Shown in pieces: positions 1 through 8,960 of a stretch of DNA of 64,000 nucleotides (positions within the stretch are counted from its first letter, which is position 1; each line of letters starts with the position of its first letter). The notes beneath the pieces were generated by a model. It made no database searches, had not been told where the DNA came from, and saw nothing but the letters and a program-made list of their open reading frames with translations. Source of the DNA: Sutcliffiella horikoshii (GTDB lineage Bacteria > Bacillota > Bacilli > Bacillales > Bacillaceae_I). Location of the stretch: NCBI RefSeq assembly GCF_020524325.1, contig NZ_JAIVKY010000002.1, forward strand, positions 310,001 to 374,000, written 5' to 3'. Made by a program: the position numbers and the translations under genes.

Positions 1-440
1 CGGTTGCTCTCACCACGTTGAGCATGATATTGTCTTGCAATTTTAAAGGCTGTTTCGTTTGCTTCCGAGCCGCTGTTGGAAAAGAAAATGACATATTCTT
101 CTCCAAGCCATTCATTTAGCTTTTCAGCAAGCTTTATCGCCGGGACGTGACTTTGTGTAAGTGGAAAATAAGCCAGTTCTTTCAGCTGTTCGTACGCGGC
201 TTCTGCAAGTTCTGTTCTGCCATAGCCGACGTTTACACACCAAAGCCCTGACATCCCGTCCAAATAGCGGTTTCCATCAATATCAGTAATCCAAGCGCCT
301 TTTGCTTCTTTTACGACCATGGTGGAGGATGGACTATAGGGTTTCATGGAATGCCATAGATAGCGGTCATCTTGAGCCAATAAATTTTGTTCTTGCGTTT
401 GATTTATTTTACCCAACGGAAACACCCTTTCTATCTTCAT
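1..440 (-). CDS. Class III (omega) aminotransferase, C-terminus beyond window edge
   Basis: N-terminal part of a PLP-dependent class III aminotransferase; the gene runs off the left end of the window. The visible protein contains the family's LWHSMKPY-like start, a DIDGNRYLDGMSGLWCVNVGYG segment (shown here as DIDGNRYLDG then MSGLWCVNVG) and the FFSNSGSEANE motif that binds the cofactor phosphate. In this context it most likely moves the amino group of beta-alanine or beta-aminoisobutyrate to pyruvate or 2-oxoglutarate, giving the semialdehyde used by the dehydrogenase just upstream in the same direction. An ATG lies at 438-440, but the ribosome site AGAAAGGGTG is better placed for a TTG at 414-416, so the true start is uncertain. 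Substrate is inferred from neighbours only. Confidence 0.88.
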   Translation of the reverse strand, partial: MKIERVFPLGKINQTQEQNLLAQDDRYLWHSMKPYSPSSTMVVKEAKGAWITDIDGNRYLDGMSGLWCVNVGYGRTELAEAAYEQLKELAYFPLTQSHVPAIKLAEKLNEWLGEEYVIFFSNSGSEANETAFKIARQYHAQRGESN

Positions 441-446
441 TACAGT

Positions 447-481
447 GCTGGTGATTTCCGCCTTTTGCTCCAATCACCAGC
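447..481. repeat. Miniature copy of the dispersed palindromic repeat (R1)
   Basis: Perfect 10-bp inverted repeat GCTGGTGATT / AATCACCAGC around a 15-base loop. The sequence matches only the two ends of the roughly 130-bp dispersed element seen elsewhere in the window (gatttccgc... and ...ttttgctccaatc...agctag), as if the interior had been deleted. It sits between the semialdehyde dehydrogenase and aminotransferase genes. Confidence 0.7.
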
Positions 482-511
482 TAGAAATTTTTCTATACTG
501 TACACCATATT

Positions 512-1978
512 TTAGAAATCGAATCTTGATGTGATCATTTTTTTGCGGGTGAAGAAGTTGACGCCGTCTTTTCCGTTTACATGAAGATCTCCGTAAAAGG
601 AATCTTTCCAGCCGGAGAATGGGAAGAAAGCCATGGTTGCTGGAACTCCTACATTAACCCCGATCATCCCGGCATCCGCTTCTTCCCTGAACTGCCTTAC
701 AGCTTTAGCATCTTTTGTGTAGATGGTTGCGCCATTTCCGAATCGGGATTTTTCGATATGAACAAGCGCCTCGTCAAGGTCTTTAGCCCGCAAGAGACTA
801 AGAACAGGTGCAAAAATTTCTTCCTTGGCAATCGTCATTTCAGGGGTCACATGATCAAAGATCGTTGGCCCAAGGTAATTTCCTTCTGGCATCTCATCCA
901 TTTCTTTACGCCCATCACGAATTAGAGATGCTCCCTCCGAAACTCCCTGTTTAATATAGCCTAGTACTTTTTCTCTGTGGCTTTCCCTAATAACAGGGGT
1001 CAACAATACGTCTTCATCCATACCGTTTCCGATTGTCAGGGAATTTGCTTTGTTTTTCAGTTCTTCCACAAATTTATCGTTATCCCCGACAACCACTACA
1101 GCACTGCAGGCCATGCAACGCTGCCCCGCACTTCCAAATGCAGATGTCAGGATATGCTGTGCTGCTTTTTCAATATTGGCATCCGGCATCACAACATGAT
1201 GGTTTTTCGCACCAGATAATGCCTGAACCCTCTTCCCATTTTTCGCCGCCGTCTCATACACATATTTCGCAACCGGCTGGGAACCGACAAAGGATATCGC
1301 TTTAACATCCTCATGATCTAGCAAACCATTTACCACATCATGTGCTCCGTGGACAATGTTCAACACCCCGTCTGGTGCACCCGCTTCTGCGAAAAGCTCC
1401 ACTAATCGATTGGCAAGCATCGGGGTCCGTTCGGAAGGCTTCAAGACGAATGTATTTCCGCATGCGATGGCGAGCGGGAACATCCATAGCGGAACCATCA
1501 TCGGGAAGTTAAAAGGCGTTATTCCCCCAACCACGCCAAGAGGGTATCTATACATGCTAGAATCAATATCTTCTGCAATATTGGATAAGGTCTCCCCCAT
1601 CATCAAGGTTGGAGTACCTGCTGCAAATTCCACACACTCCAACCCTCTCTGCACTTCTCCATGCGCTTCCTTGAAGGCTTTACCGTTTTCTAGTACTATC
1701 AACTTTGCCAATTCGTCATGATTTTTCGTTAACAAGTGATGATAGGCATACATGATGCGTGCACGTTTAGGTACAGGCGTATCCTTCCATGTTTTAAATG
1801 CTAATTTGGCTGCTCTCACCGCTTCTTCTACATCTTCTTTAGTTGATATCGGCACCTTTGCCAAACACTCTTTTGTGGCAGGGTTGATGACTTCCATCTT
1901 CTCTAAACCTTTAGAATCTACCCATTTTCCATCTATGAAATTTTGCAATACCCTTGTGTCTTTTGAAGTAATTGTCAT
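512..1978 (-). CDS. mmsA: CoA-acylating methylmalonate/malonate-semialdehyde dehydrogenase
   Basis: Aldehyde dehydrogenase of the MmsA/IolA type, 488 residues as usual for the family. It oxidises malonate semialdehyde or methylmalonate semialdehyde with NAD and CoA, giving acetyl-CoA or propionyl-CoA plus CO2. The nucleophile is Cys288 in [11 protein letters not shown]; the general-base glutamate region of ordinary aldehyde dehydrogenases is replaced by [10 protein letters not shown], which is typical of the CoA-acylating subgroup. The ATG follows a strong site (AGGAGGACAATATC). In this island it is the last step of reductive uracil/thymine breakdown. The inositol-pathway IolA is the closest known relative, but no inositol genes are visible here. 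Confidence 0.93.
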   Translation of the reverse strand: MTITSKDTRVLQNFIDGKWVDSKGLEKMEVINPATKECLAKVPISTKEDVEEAVRAAKLAFKTWKDTPVPKRARIMYAYHHLLTKNHDELAKLIVLENGKAFKEAHGEVQRGLECVEFAAGTPTLMMGETLSNIAEDIDSSMYRYPLGVVGGITPFNFPMMVPLWMFPLAIACGNTFVLKPSERTPMLANRLVELFAEAGAPDGVLNIVHGAHDVVNGLLDHEDVKAISFVGSQPVAKYVYETAAKNGKRVQALSGAKNHHVVMPDANIEKAAQHILTSAFGSAGQRCMACSAVVVVGDNDKFVEELKNKANSLTIGNGMDEDVLLTPVIRESHREKVLGYIKQGVSEGASLIRDGRKEMDEMPEGNYLGPTIFDHVTPEMTIAKEEIFAPVLSLLRAKDLDEALVHIEKSRFGNGATIYTKDAKAVRQFREEADAGMIGVNVGVPATMAFFPFSGWKDSFYGDLHVNGKDGVNFFTRKKMITSRFDF

Positions 1979-2102
1979 GATATTGTCCTCCTCATTCGTT
2001 AATAGAATATTTAGAACTTATGACTATTATCTGACAAAATAGAAAGGCTTTCATTAGACAAAATGTAAAATGGATAAGGTTTTACTCCTGACATTTTGCA
2101 AG

Positions 2103-2145
2103 AAAAAAAGCTGGTCCCTTTGGAAACCAACTTTGGAAGCTTTTT
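2103..2145 (-). terminator. Intrinsic terminator of the pucR-like gene
   Basis: On the minus strand AAAAAGCT begins at the stop codon and pairs with AGCTTTTTTT, with a weaker inner pairing TGGT/ACCA, followed by a T-run. Confidence 0.6.
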
Positions 2146-3751
2146 AAAGACTATATGTTTTGCTATCTCCATCCAAATACGAATTGGTGGTATTCAAATA
2201 TTCATATACAATCACCATGAATTCTATAACAAGTCTCTTTTCAGAGATCATAAAATCCTCCCCTAGCAGGCTTTCAAGTTTTTGAATCCTGTGGTAGAGA
2301 GTTTGTCTTACAATAAAAAGCTTACTTGCTGTCTCTTTTTTTGATCCATTGCAGGAGAGATAGATCTTTAATGTCTCCAGAAGCTTACCATTATGCTTTT
2401 GGTCGTAAGCAATGACAGGCTCCAAATATTCCATAACAAAATCACGAAGATCGTGATGTTTTTGCATGAACGAAATCAAGCGGTAAATATGAAGGTCCTC
2501 AAAAAAGGAGAAATGTTCATCCTTTAATAGTTGCTCCTGAATTTGCATAGCTTCCCATGCAGACTGATAACTTTTAGAAAGTTGATCAAGCGGCAAAAAA
2601 TATTTCCCGACTGCAAAACGGAGCGAATAATTCCCTTTGGCGTCCTTTTGTTTGCTGAGAATGTTAGTTATTCCTTCAGATAGCCTGTCCCTCCAACCCT
2701 TCTCCTCTCTTCTGTTAATGAGAATGACCGTAAGCGTATTTTTCATTTCCGTAAAGAAAACAGAAAAACCTTGTTGTTCAAAAATGGAACGAAATAAAAG
2801 GGTGAGATAGGTTATGTCAAGCGCGGGAGCCTGTTGGTTTTTCTTTTTACAAAGAAGAACAACTCCGCCTTTATGAAAAACAGCCTCATTGCGACCAAGG
2901 AAATCCCGAATGGCTTCTTTGCTCTGACCACCTTCTAGCCAACTGCGAAGCCATTCACTTTCTTCTAGTCTTCTTTTCTCCTCCACATACAACCCTCTTA
3001 AAATATGCTGAGCAAGTGCTGTTATCGTTCGATCCAAAAGCAAATGATCAAACTCGCTCAGTACGCGGTCTTGGGAAAGAATATGAATGAATCCATGTTG
3101 CTTATCCAATACTTGAACGGACTCCATTAAGTATCTTTCTTTGACCGAATCAGATTTCATTGAGCATATAATTTTTTTCCGCTCGTGAATAGGAACGTCA
3201 GGGATAAAGAACCTATCTCCCGTTTTATTTTCGTATATTATTTGAGTTTCCAAGTGTTTTTGAAGATAGTGTAGTATTTCAAATTCATGGGTGATGGTCA
3301 ATAGATTCTTGTTTAACGTTTGAGAGTAGCTTTCGAGTTGAGAGATCATTTGATATTGCTGGTTGATCAACACAGAATGAATATCTTGCGTAATATCTAC
3401 AAATGACACTTCATGATGAAAGAGGATGAGAGGGAATGCTTGTGAATCGGCTAAATCAATGATTTCTTGTGGGATGGAGGGAATATAAGCACCTTTTTCA
3501 ATACATAATCCGGCAGCCTGACAGTTTATTAGTTGTTGGACAAAAGACTTGAATTTTATCGTATTATCTCCAAAAGATACTCCAGTGGATAAAATAAGTT
3601 CTTGTCCATTCAACAGCTTTTCAATATTGGTTATTTCCACAACGTGTACCCATTTTACTTGGCGATGTATACCTTGTCCTCCTGCGATTACTTCAGCTTT
3701 TTCAAACTGTTTCCGCTTCATGATCTCCTGTAGGGACAACATGGTTTTCAT
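2144..3751 (-). CDS. PucR-family transcriptional regulator
   Basis: A 535-residue PucR-type regulator. The N-terminal 130 residues or so form the PucR/purine catabolism sensor domain (LSLQEIMKRKQFEKAEVI...), the middle is GGDEF-like (CdaR family), and the C-terminal helix-turn-helix lies near residues 468-497 (NGSKKETASKLFIVRQTLYH). Proteins of this family activate nucleobase catabolic genes in response to pathway ligands. Lying inside the pyrimidine island, it is the obvious candidate to control it, although this is inferred. The ATG is preceded by AGAGGTGAACGG. It is read as its own unit, with a candidate promoter upstream and a terminator at its end. Confidence 0.88.
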   Translation of the reverse strand: MKTMLSLQEIMKRKQFEKAEVIAGGQGIHRQVKWVHVVEITNIEKLLNGQELILSTGVSFGDNTIKFKSFVQQLINCQAAGLCIEKGAYIPSIPQEIIDLADSQAFPLILFHHEVSFVDITQDIHSVLINQQYQMISQLESYSQTLNKNLLTITHEFEILHYLQKHLETQIIYENKTGDRFFIPDVPIHERKKIICSMKSDSVKERYLMESVQVLDKQHGFIHILSQDRVLSEFDHLLLDRTITALAQHILRGLYVEEKRRLEESEWLRSWLEGGQSKEAIRDFLGRNEAVFHKGGVVLLCKKKNQQAPALDITYLTLLFRSIFEQQGFSVFFTEMKNTLTVILINRREEKGWRDRLSEGITNILSKQKDAKGNYSLRFAVGKYFLPLDQLSKSYQSAWEAMQIQEQLLKDEHFSFFEDLHIYRLISFMQKHHDLRDFVMEYLEPVIAYDQKHNGKLLETLKIYLSCNGSKKETASKLFIVRQTLYHRIQKLESLLGEDFMISEKRLVIEFMVIVYEYLNTTNSYLDGDSKTYSL

Positions 3752-3819
3752 CCGTTCACCTCTTTTTTTAAAATTGGTTGTTAGCTTTATGTATGACTAG
3801 GTCCTAAAACGATAATTTA

Positions 3820-3848
3820 ATTATACCGTATGCAGAGGGTTTATTTAA
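3820..3848 (-). promoter_or_regulatory. Candidate sigma-A promoter for the PucR-like regulator
   Basis: Minus-strand TATAAT (3820-3825) with TTAAAT (3843-3848) 17 bases upstream; the -10 is perfect and the -35 weak, which would suit an activated or weak promoter. Confidence 0.45.
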
Positions 3849-3870
3849 CTAAACATTCTGACATTAAAAC

Positions 3871-3908
3871 ACAAAAAATGACATGTTGATGGTTTCTCAA
3901 CATGTCAT
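3871..3908 (-). terminator. Strong intrinsic terminator after the 77-residue ORF
   Basis: Perfect 12-bp stem ATGACATGTTGA / TCAACATGTCAT with a 7-base loop, followed on the minus strand by TTTTTTGTGT. It ends the transcript running from the permease through the two small genes. Confidence 0.88.
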
Positions 3909-3920
3909 CTACTTTTTCAT

Positions 3921-4154
3921 TTAGTTATTTATTGGAAAATATAATTGAATTTCCTGGACCATTTCTTGAAATTCACCTTCATCATTGAAATCACTTGAAT
4001 CCCAGTTCTCCAATATCCAATTTACTAGTTCTTCAGGTGAATTAAAGAACTCTCCACTTGAATCTGCTTTACGGATCGTAAACCTGTTGTTATCCTCATC
4101 AATTGTTACCTCGCAAGGGTAGGCGCTTTCTTTGCATTTTAATTGATATTCCAT
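3921..4154 (-). CDS. Small acidic protein of unknown function (77 aa)
   Basis: I do not recognise this protein. It starts MEYQLKCKESAYPCEVTIDE, is acidic, and has a predicted alpha/beta look with no membrane segment: a hydrophobic C-terminal strand (EIQLYFPINN) follows a helix containing VNWILENW. The start is supported by AAAGGAGTATTCG before the ATG and the gene is followed at once by a strong terminator, so it appears to be a real last gene of the permease transcript. A role in pyrimidine uptake or use is only suggested by position. Confidence 0.65.
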   Translation of the reverse strand: MEYQLKCKESAYPCEVTIDEDNNRFTIRKADSSGEFFNSPEELVNWILENWDSSDFNDEGEFQEMVQEIQLYFPINN

Positions 4155-4224
4155 CGAATACTCCTTTCACGATGCAGTTTACAAAATTTTATTCACAGCA
4201 CGTTCAAACTATGAAGGTTTCGTT

Positions 4225-4455
4225 TTAATTTTCTTGCCGTTGTTGCTTAATCAAAAGGGAGGCAAAGTACTTCCTGGAATCTGCATGCTTAATGTGTAGG
4301 GTCTCTTCATGGGAAATTTCTTTCTTGCCATCGTTTCGTTCTAGAACAAGAAAGGAACCTTCTAAGTTTTCTTCTACATCTTTAATGCGAAACCCTTTAT
4401 TAATGAAAAAGTCTATCTTCTCTTTTTCTGCTATATATTGTTGATAATCACTCAA
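4225..4455 (-). CDS. Small protein of unknown function (76 aa)
   Basis: Unrecognised soluble protein, charged, beginning with a TTG codon (SDYQQYIAEKEKIDFF) behind a strong AAAGGAGG site. The middle part (GFRIKDVEENLEGSFLVLER) looks like a short beta hairpin. It begins 20 bases after the permease stop codon, so it is almost certainly co-transcribed with it, and the following small gene lies 70 bases further on. No motif suggests a catalytic role; an accessory or regulatory protein for the permease is a guess. Confidence 0.65.
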   Translation of the reverse strand: MSDYQQYIAEKEKIDFFINKGFRIKDVEENLEGSFLVLERNDGKKEISHEETLHIKHADSRKYFASLLIKQQRQEN

Positions 4456-4475
4456 AATATATTCCTCCTTTCTAA

Positions 4476-5942
4476 TTAGCTCGAAAGCTCTTTAGGTTCC
4501 TCAAAGGCATCCGTTTCTTCTACAATCACCCAGTCTCTTCCAACTGTAATACCGAGATACTTCTCATCATCTGGGTCTTCTATTTCTGCCTGCTGATACT
4601 TTTTAAAGTACCAATATTTTGCCAAGATGTAATATAACCCTCCCCCTACAACAAAGCCGACGATGAAAGAGTAGTTTGCAAGATAGTATGCTGCAGCACC
4701 ACCTACAAACCAAGAGATAAATCCTGCTAAATTAAAGCCCTTTGTATATTTGAACTGGCCATCGTTTTCGTAAAGGTCATGAACATTCACACGGCGTTTC
4801 CTCAGTAGATAGTAATCTGCAAACAAAATCCCTACAATGGCAGATAGAATTCCTCCGACAATCAATAGAACAGGTATCAATATTCCAAAAAGGTTCCACG
4901 GTTGAACAACAGAACCTACAATCCCTGCAATGACAACCCCAGCCCAGAAAGGAACTTTTGGCCCTCCAACATTAGAAAAGATGGTTGCAGCCGGAATAAG
5001 GTTGGCTGACGCATTAGTAGACCATTGGGCGAAAATAATCATTAATAAAAGAACACCTAGAACAATTCCGGTTGCAGCCTCCTGCAATGCGATTACAGGA
5101 TCATAATTTGATACTGCGATATAAGAAACTCCTCCGATCGCTACCATGAAAGTTTGAGTAATAGGCAATGCAATGACGCTTCCAACAATACTGGATTTAT
5201 TCCGTTTCAACCAATTTCGTTCATATTTAGGCGCTTTAATGAAACGTGAGATGGAAGGGATATCCGCTGCCAATGTTGCCCAGAATCCCATGTTACTGAA
5301 TATGACGATCAGGAAAGCCGTTACGGCAGCACCACCTGTTACAGGACTTTCAATCCATGACCAAACTTCCCTTCCCTGCTCCAATGCTCTGTCAGAAAGG
5401 GTGGTGTACATCCAAGCAGAGATGATGATAATGATTGGTGCCGCCAGATCAGCGAAGCGCTCAACCGCTTTAATGCCAAGTGCGGTATTAAGAAGTTGAA
5501 CAGCAGCAAAAATGAGAAAGCACACAAACCAGTTATCAAAACCTGTTAGTGTAAAAAGGATGGCATTCATTGCAGTGGCACCGAAATAAGTGTTGATACC
5601 AAACCAGAAGGATGCCGCCAAACCGCGGATGATGGAAGGGATATGTGTCCCTATCGTTCCGAATGGTGCCCGCATATAGACCGGAAAAGAGAGGCCGTGT
5701 TCGATTCCTATGTCCCCTGTAATGGTCATGAACAAGCCGATAGCTACGCTTCCGATGATGGTAGCGACGATTACCCAGCCTAGGGATAAACTTTGTACAC
5801 CTGCTCCTCCGATTGCAAATGCAGCGAGTACTACTGCCATTCCGACCCACATGACTGCAAACCCGATTGTGCCGATTTTTCTGTTTGCGTGAGAGATTGG
5901 GAGTAGGTCAGGCGATTTTAGGTAACTCTCATTCTTTTTCAT
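4476..5942 (-). CDS. NCS1-family nucleobase:cation symporter
   Basis: Integral membrane permease of the nucleobase-cation-symport-1 family (PucI/allantoin permease/uracil-hydantoin type), about 488 residues with roughly 12 hydrophobic segments. Family landmarks are the N-terminal LLPISHANRKIG region and PFGTIGTHIPSIIRGLAASF in TM3. The reading frame is open upstream for another 40 codons, but that stretch translates a dispersed repeat and is not protein-like; the ATG at 5940-5942 with GGGGTG placed 5 bases before it is the better start. Within this island it most likely imports uracil, thymine or a related pyrimidine with Na+ or H+. It is followed by two small unknown genes. Confidence 0.9.
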   Translation of the reverse strand: MKKNESYLKSPDLLPISHANRKIGTIGFAVMWVGMAVVLAAFAIGGAGVQSLSLGWVIVATIIGSVAIGLFMTITGDIGIEHGLSFPVYMRAPFGTIGTHIPSIIRGLAASFWFGINTYFGATAMNAILFTLTGFDNWFVCFLIFAAVQLLNTALGIKAVERFADLAAPIIIIISAWMYTTLSDRALEQGREVWSWIESPVTGGAAVTAFLIVIFSNMGFWATLAADIPSISRFIKAPKYERNWLKRNKSSIVGSVIALPITQTFMVAIGGVSYIAVSNYDPVIALQEAATGIVLGVLLLMIIFAQWSTNASANLIPAATIFSNVGGPKVPFWAGVVIAGIVGSVVQPWNLFGILIPVLLIVGGILSAIVGILFADYYLLRKRRVNVHDLYENDGQFKYTKGFNLAGFISWFVGGAAAYYLANYSFIVGFVVGGGLYYILAKYWYFKKYQQAEIEDPDDEKYLGITVGRDWVIVEETDAFEEPKELSS

Positions 5943-5983
5943 CACAACACCCCATTTTATAAAATTTAAGGTATCCTTTAACT

Positions 5984-6113
5984 CTTGCAGATCTGCGTTC
6001 CGGGTAATAGATTTCCGCGGGGCATGTGCTTGAGCCTCCTCACAACGCTTCAAGGGTCTCAACCTACCGCTACCTCCCGCCGGAGTCTCTCACCCTGCAC
6101 TCCGAACTGCAAG
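5984..6113. repeat. Dispersed palindromic element, full-length copy (R2)
   Basis: About 130 bp with CTTGCAG / CTGCAAG ends and the family core (gcttgagcctcctc ... ggagtctctcaccctgcactcc). It lies in the intergenic space between dihydropyrimidinase and the permease, close upstream of the permease start. Confidence 0.75.
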
Positions 6114-6136
6114 GAAATCTTTTTTGATATAACAAA

Positions 6137-6169
6137 TGCTTGACCTAGGGTGATTTTGTAGGTCAAGCA
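6137..6169 (-). terminator. Possible terminator after dihydropyrimidinase
   Basis: Perfect 10-bp stem TGCTTGACCT / AGGTCAAGCA with a 13-base loop, followed on the minus strand by a moderately T-rich TTTGTTAT. The weak U-tract suggests partial read-through into the permease. Confidence 0.5.
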
Positions 6170-6208
6170 TACGGAGGTTTGTTGAATAGAATTGTTAGGT
6201 TTGTTAGG

Positions 6209-7633
6209 TCAGATGGACAAGGTCTGGTTTTGTTTTAGTTGGGATGTTGCTCCATATTTGTTGCGTTTGATATATTGCCCGCTTCCTGCTTTACCGACAA
6301 ATTGCTTATCACGAACGACAAAGTCACCTCGCACCAAAACAGAAACAGGTTCACCGGTTACTTTCATTCCTTCGAATGCATTATAATCAACGGCCATGTG
6401 GTGGGTCGAAGCGGATATCACCCTTTCATGGTTTGGGTCAAAAATGACGATATCGGCATCGGCGCCAACGGAAATGGTTCCTTTTTTCGGAAACATGCCA
6501 AAAAGTTTTGCGACTCTTGTGGATACTATGTCGACGAACTGATTAATGGATATTCGTCCTTTTTTCACTCCTTCTGAAAACAGAATGCTAACTCTGTCTT
6601 CAATCATAGGTCCTCCATTTGGTATTTTAGTAAAGTCACCTTTACCTAAAGATTTTTGGCCTTCAAAGTCAAACGAGCATTGATCAGATCCCAGCGTCTG
6701 AAGCTGACCGCTTTTTAAGGCATTCCATAAAACTTCTTGATGCCATTTATCACGCAGTGGAGGTGACCAGACATATTTGGCACCTTCAAAGTTTGGTTTT
6801 TCCAAATAGCTTTTATCTAGAGCCAGATATTGCGGACATGTCTCTCCCCAAATCTCCACTCCTTTGTTTCTTGCTTCGGCGATTTTCTCTACCGCTTCCG
6901 CACAGGATACATGAACCACATATAGTTGAGAATCTGCAAGCGAAGTAAGTTGTGCTGCCCTTCCAGTCGCTTCTCCTTCCACCTCTGGCGGCCTTGTTAA
7001 GGCATGGTAAATTGGATCGGTATTTCCTTTTTCCAACGCTTCCTTTGTTAAGTAATCAATGACATCTCCATTTTCCGCGTGAACCATGACCAGAGCACCA
7101 AGATTTTTCGCTGCCTTTAACGTACGAAAGAGGGTTGCATCATCTGCTTGGAACACATTTTTATATGCCATAAATACTTTAAATGATGTGATGCCTTCCT
7201 TTTCAATTACTTGTGGAAGTTCCTTCATGACCGTTTCATTCATTTCACCAATCATCAAATGAAAGCTATAGTCGATAACCGCTTTGTCCTTTGACTTGTC
7301 ATGCCATGTTTTAATAGCTTCCTGAAGCGGACGGCCCTTTTCTGTCAGACAGAAATCAATAATGGATGTCGTTCCTCCAAAAGCTGCCGCCATTGTTCCA
7401 CTTTCAAAATCATCTTTTGTAACAGTGCCCCCAAAAGGCATATCCAAGTGTGTATGAGGATCAATCGCCCCAGGGAAAATATAACAGCCTTTTGCATCAA
7501 TCACTTCTGCGTCGGCTGAGGAAAGGTCGATCCCGATGGAAGAGATCGTTTCCCCTTCGATTAAAATATCTGCTTCATACTGGTCGCTTGCTGTCACAAT
7601 AATTCCGTTTTTTATTAGTTTTTTTGCTGCCAT
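6209..7633 (-). CDS. hydA: Dihydropyrimidinase (hydantoinase)
   Basis: Zinc amidohydrolase of 474 residues that opens dihydrouracil/dihydrothymine to the N-carbamoyl-beta-amino acid, the second step of the reductive pyrimidine pathway. The full metal centre is visible: His60 and His62 (PHTHLD), the carboxylated Lys152 (SFKVFMAYK), His185 (VHAEN), His241 (VVHVSC) and Asp317 (GSDQCSF). Length and motifs match bacterial D-hydantoinases. It lies 15 bases after preA in the same direction, so the two are surely co-transcribed. The gene name follows common usage; dht or pydB are also used. Confidence 0.94.
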   Translation of the reverse strand: MAAKKLIKNGIIVTASDQYEADILIEGETISSIGIDLSSADAEVIDAKGCYIFPGAIDPHTHLDMPFGGTVTKDDFESGTMAAAFGGTTSIIDFCLTEKGRPLQEAIKTWHDKSKDKAVIDYSFHLMIGEMNETVMKELPQVIEKEGITSFKVFMAYKNVFQADDATLFRTLKAAKNLGALVMVHAENGDVIDYLTKEALEKGNTDPIYHALTRPPEVEGEATGRAAQLTSLADSQLYVVHVSCAEAVEKIAEARNKGVEIWGETCPQYLALDKSYLEKPNFEGAKYVWSPPLRDKWHQEVLWNALKSGQLQTLGSDQCSFDFEGQKSLGKGDFTKIPNGGPMIEDRVSILFSEGVKKGRISINQFVDIVSTRVAKLFGMFPKKGTISVGADADIVIFDPNHERVISASTHHMAVDYNAFEGMKVTGEPVSVLVRGDFVVRDKQFVGKAGSGQYIKRNKYGATSQLKQNQTLSI

Positions 7634-7648
7634 TTGTTCTATTCCCCC

Positions 7649-8935
7649 TTATTTAACCGTATCCACTTCGCATTGCTTCAATAAACCAAGAGCAGACTGC
7701 CTGTCATTCCATGTCATAGGCGGTTGTTCATGAGGCAGCTCCACCATCGTGATAGCGTCGTCCACCGGACAGACAATAGAACAAAGATTACAACCAACAC
7801 AATCTTCTTCTCTTACCTGCAAGTATGATTTACCTGAGGAATCTTTCAGCATATCAATACACTGATGGGAAGTGTCTTCACAGGCGATATGACATTTATT
7901 GCAGTTAATACAGGTATCTTGATTGATTCTTGCTACAATCTTGTAGTTCAAATCGAGATTGCCCCAGTCCGAATATTTCGGTACAGATTTTCCTACAAGA
8001 TCCATGACTCTGGCAATTCCTTTTTCATCTAAGTAATTGTTGAGCCCATCCAACATGTCTTCTACAATTCGGAATCCATGATGCATCGCTGCTGTACAGA
8101 TTTGAACACCAGTTGCACCCATCAGCATAAACTCCACGGCATTTTGCCAATTAGAGACGCCGCCCATTCCGGAGATCGGTACATTTATTCGTGGATTTCT
8201 TGCACATTCTCCCACCATATTCAGGGCTATCGGTTTAACAGCAGGCCCGCAATATCCACCATGAGCTCCTTTACCGCCAACATGAGGTATTGTGTTCCAG
8301 CTGTCAATATCTACACCAGCGAGGCTGTTGATGGTATTGATCATACTGACAGCATCAGCTCCTCCTCTGACTGCTGCCTCTGCCGTCACGGTGATGTCTG
8401 TGATGTTTGGTGTCAATTTTACGATGACAGGCGTATTTGCGGCTTCTTTTGCCCAATACGTTTGTTTTTCCACAAGTTCTGGAACCTGGCCGGATGCAGA
8501 ACCCATTCCCCGTTCGGCCATTCCGTGCGGACAGCCGAAGTTCAACTCAAGTCCATCCACCCCTACTGCTTCTACCTTTTTCACTATTTCATGCCATTTT
8601 TCTTGTTTGGGTTCTACCATCAAAGAAGCAATGACCGCCCGATCTGGGAACTTCTTTTTTGTTTCCTCAATTTCTCGTAAGTTCACTTCCAAGGGTCTGT
8701 CAGTAATAAGTTCAATATTGTTAAAGCCCGCTACTCGCTGTCCATTAAAACTGACTGCCGCAAACCGAGAAGACACATTGATGATGGGATCTCCAAGAGT
8801 TTTCCACACAGCACCACCCCACCCTGCTTCAAAAGCACGCTGTACTTGATATCCAGAATTAGTAGGCGGTGCTGAAGCAAGCCAGAATGGATTAGGTGCT
8901 TTAATACCTGCCAAATTTATTGATAGATCTGCCAA
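7649..8935 (-). CDS. preA: NAD-dependent dihydropyrimidine dehydrogenase, catalytic subunit PreA
   Basis: Catalytic subunit (428 residues) that reduces uracil/thymine to the dihydro form. An FMN-binding TIM barrel of the dihydroorotate dehydrogenase type fills residues 1-320 (LNFGCPHGMAERGMG; PISGMGGVSNW). Two [4Fe-4S] motifs follow, with cysteines 342, 345, 348, 352 and 379, 382, 385, 389. The start is a TTG behind a run of Gs (GAGGGGGGAAAGCAT). The position that carries the catalytic Cys in mammalian enzyme (ACGQ) is Ser148 here (SASGQ). It lies 25 bases after preT, with which it should form a complex. Confidence 0.94.
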   Translation of the reverse strand: MADLSINLAGIKAPNPFWLASAPPTNSGYQVQRAFEAGWGGAVWKTLGDPIINVSSRFAAVSFNGQRVAGFNNIELITDRPLEVNLREIEETKKKFPDRAVIASLMVEPKQEKWHEIVKKVEAVGVDGLELNFGCPHGMAERGMGSASGQVPELVEKQTYWAKEAANTPVIVKLTPNITDITVTAEAAVRGGADAVSMINTINSLAGVDIDSWNTIPHVGGKGAHGGYCGPAVKPIALNMVGECARNPRINVPISGMGGVSNWQNAVEFMLMGATGVQICTAAMHHGFRIVEDMLDGLNNYLDEKGIARVMDLVGKSVPKYSDWGNLDLNYKIVARINQDTCINCNKCHIACEDTSHQCIDMLKDSSGKSYLQVREEDCVGCNLCSIVCPVDDAITMVELPHEQPPMTWNDRQSALGLLKQCEVDTVK

Positions 8936-8960
8936 ATGCTTTCCCCCCTCACGCTAAGTT

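Noticed and set aside
6192-6577. Plus-strand ORFs across the end of the dihydropyrimidinase gene
   Set aside because: They are shadows of a gene with an intact metal centre on the other strand.
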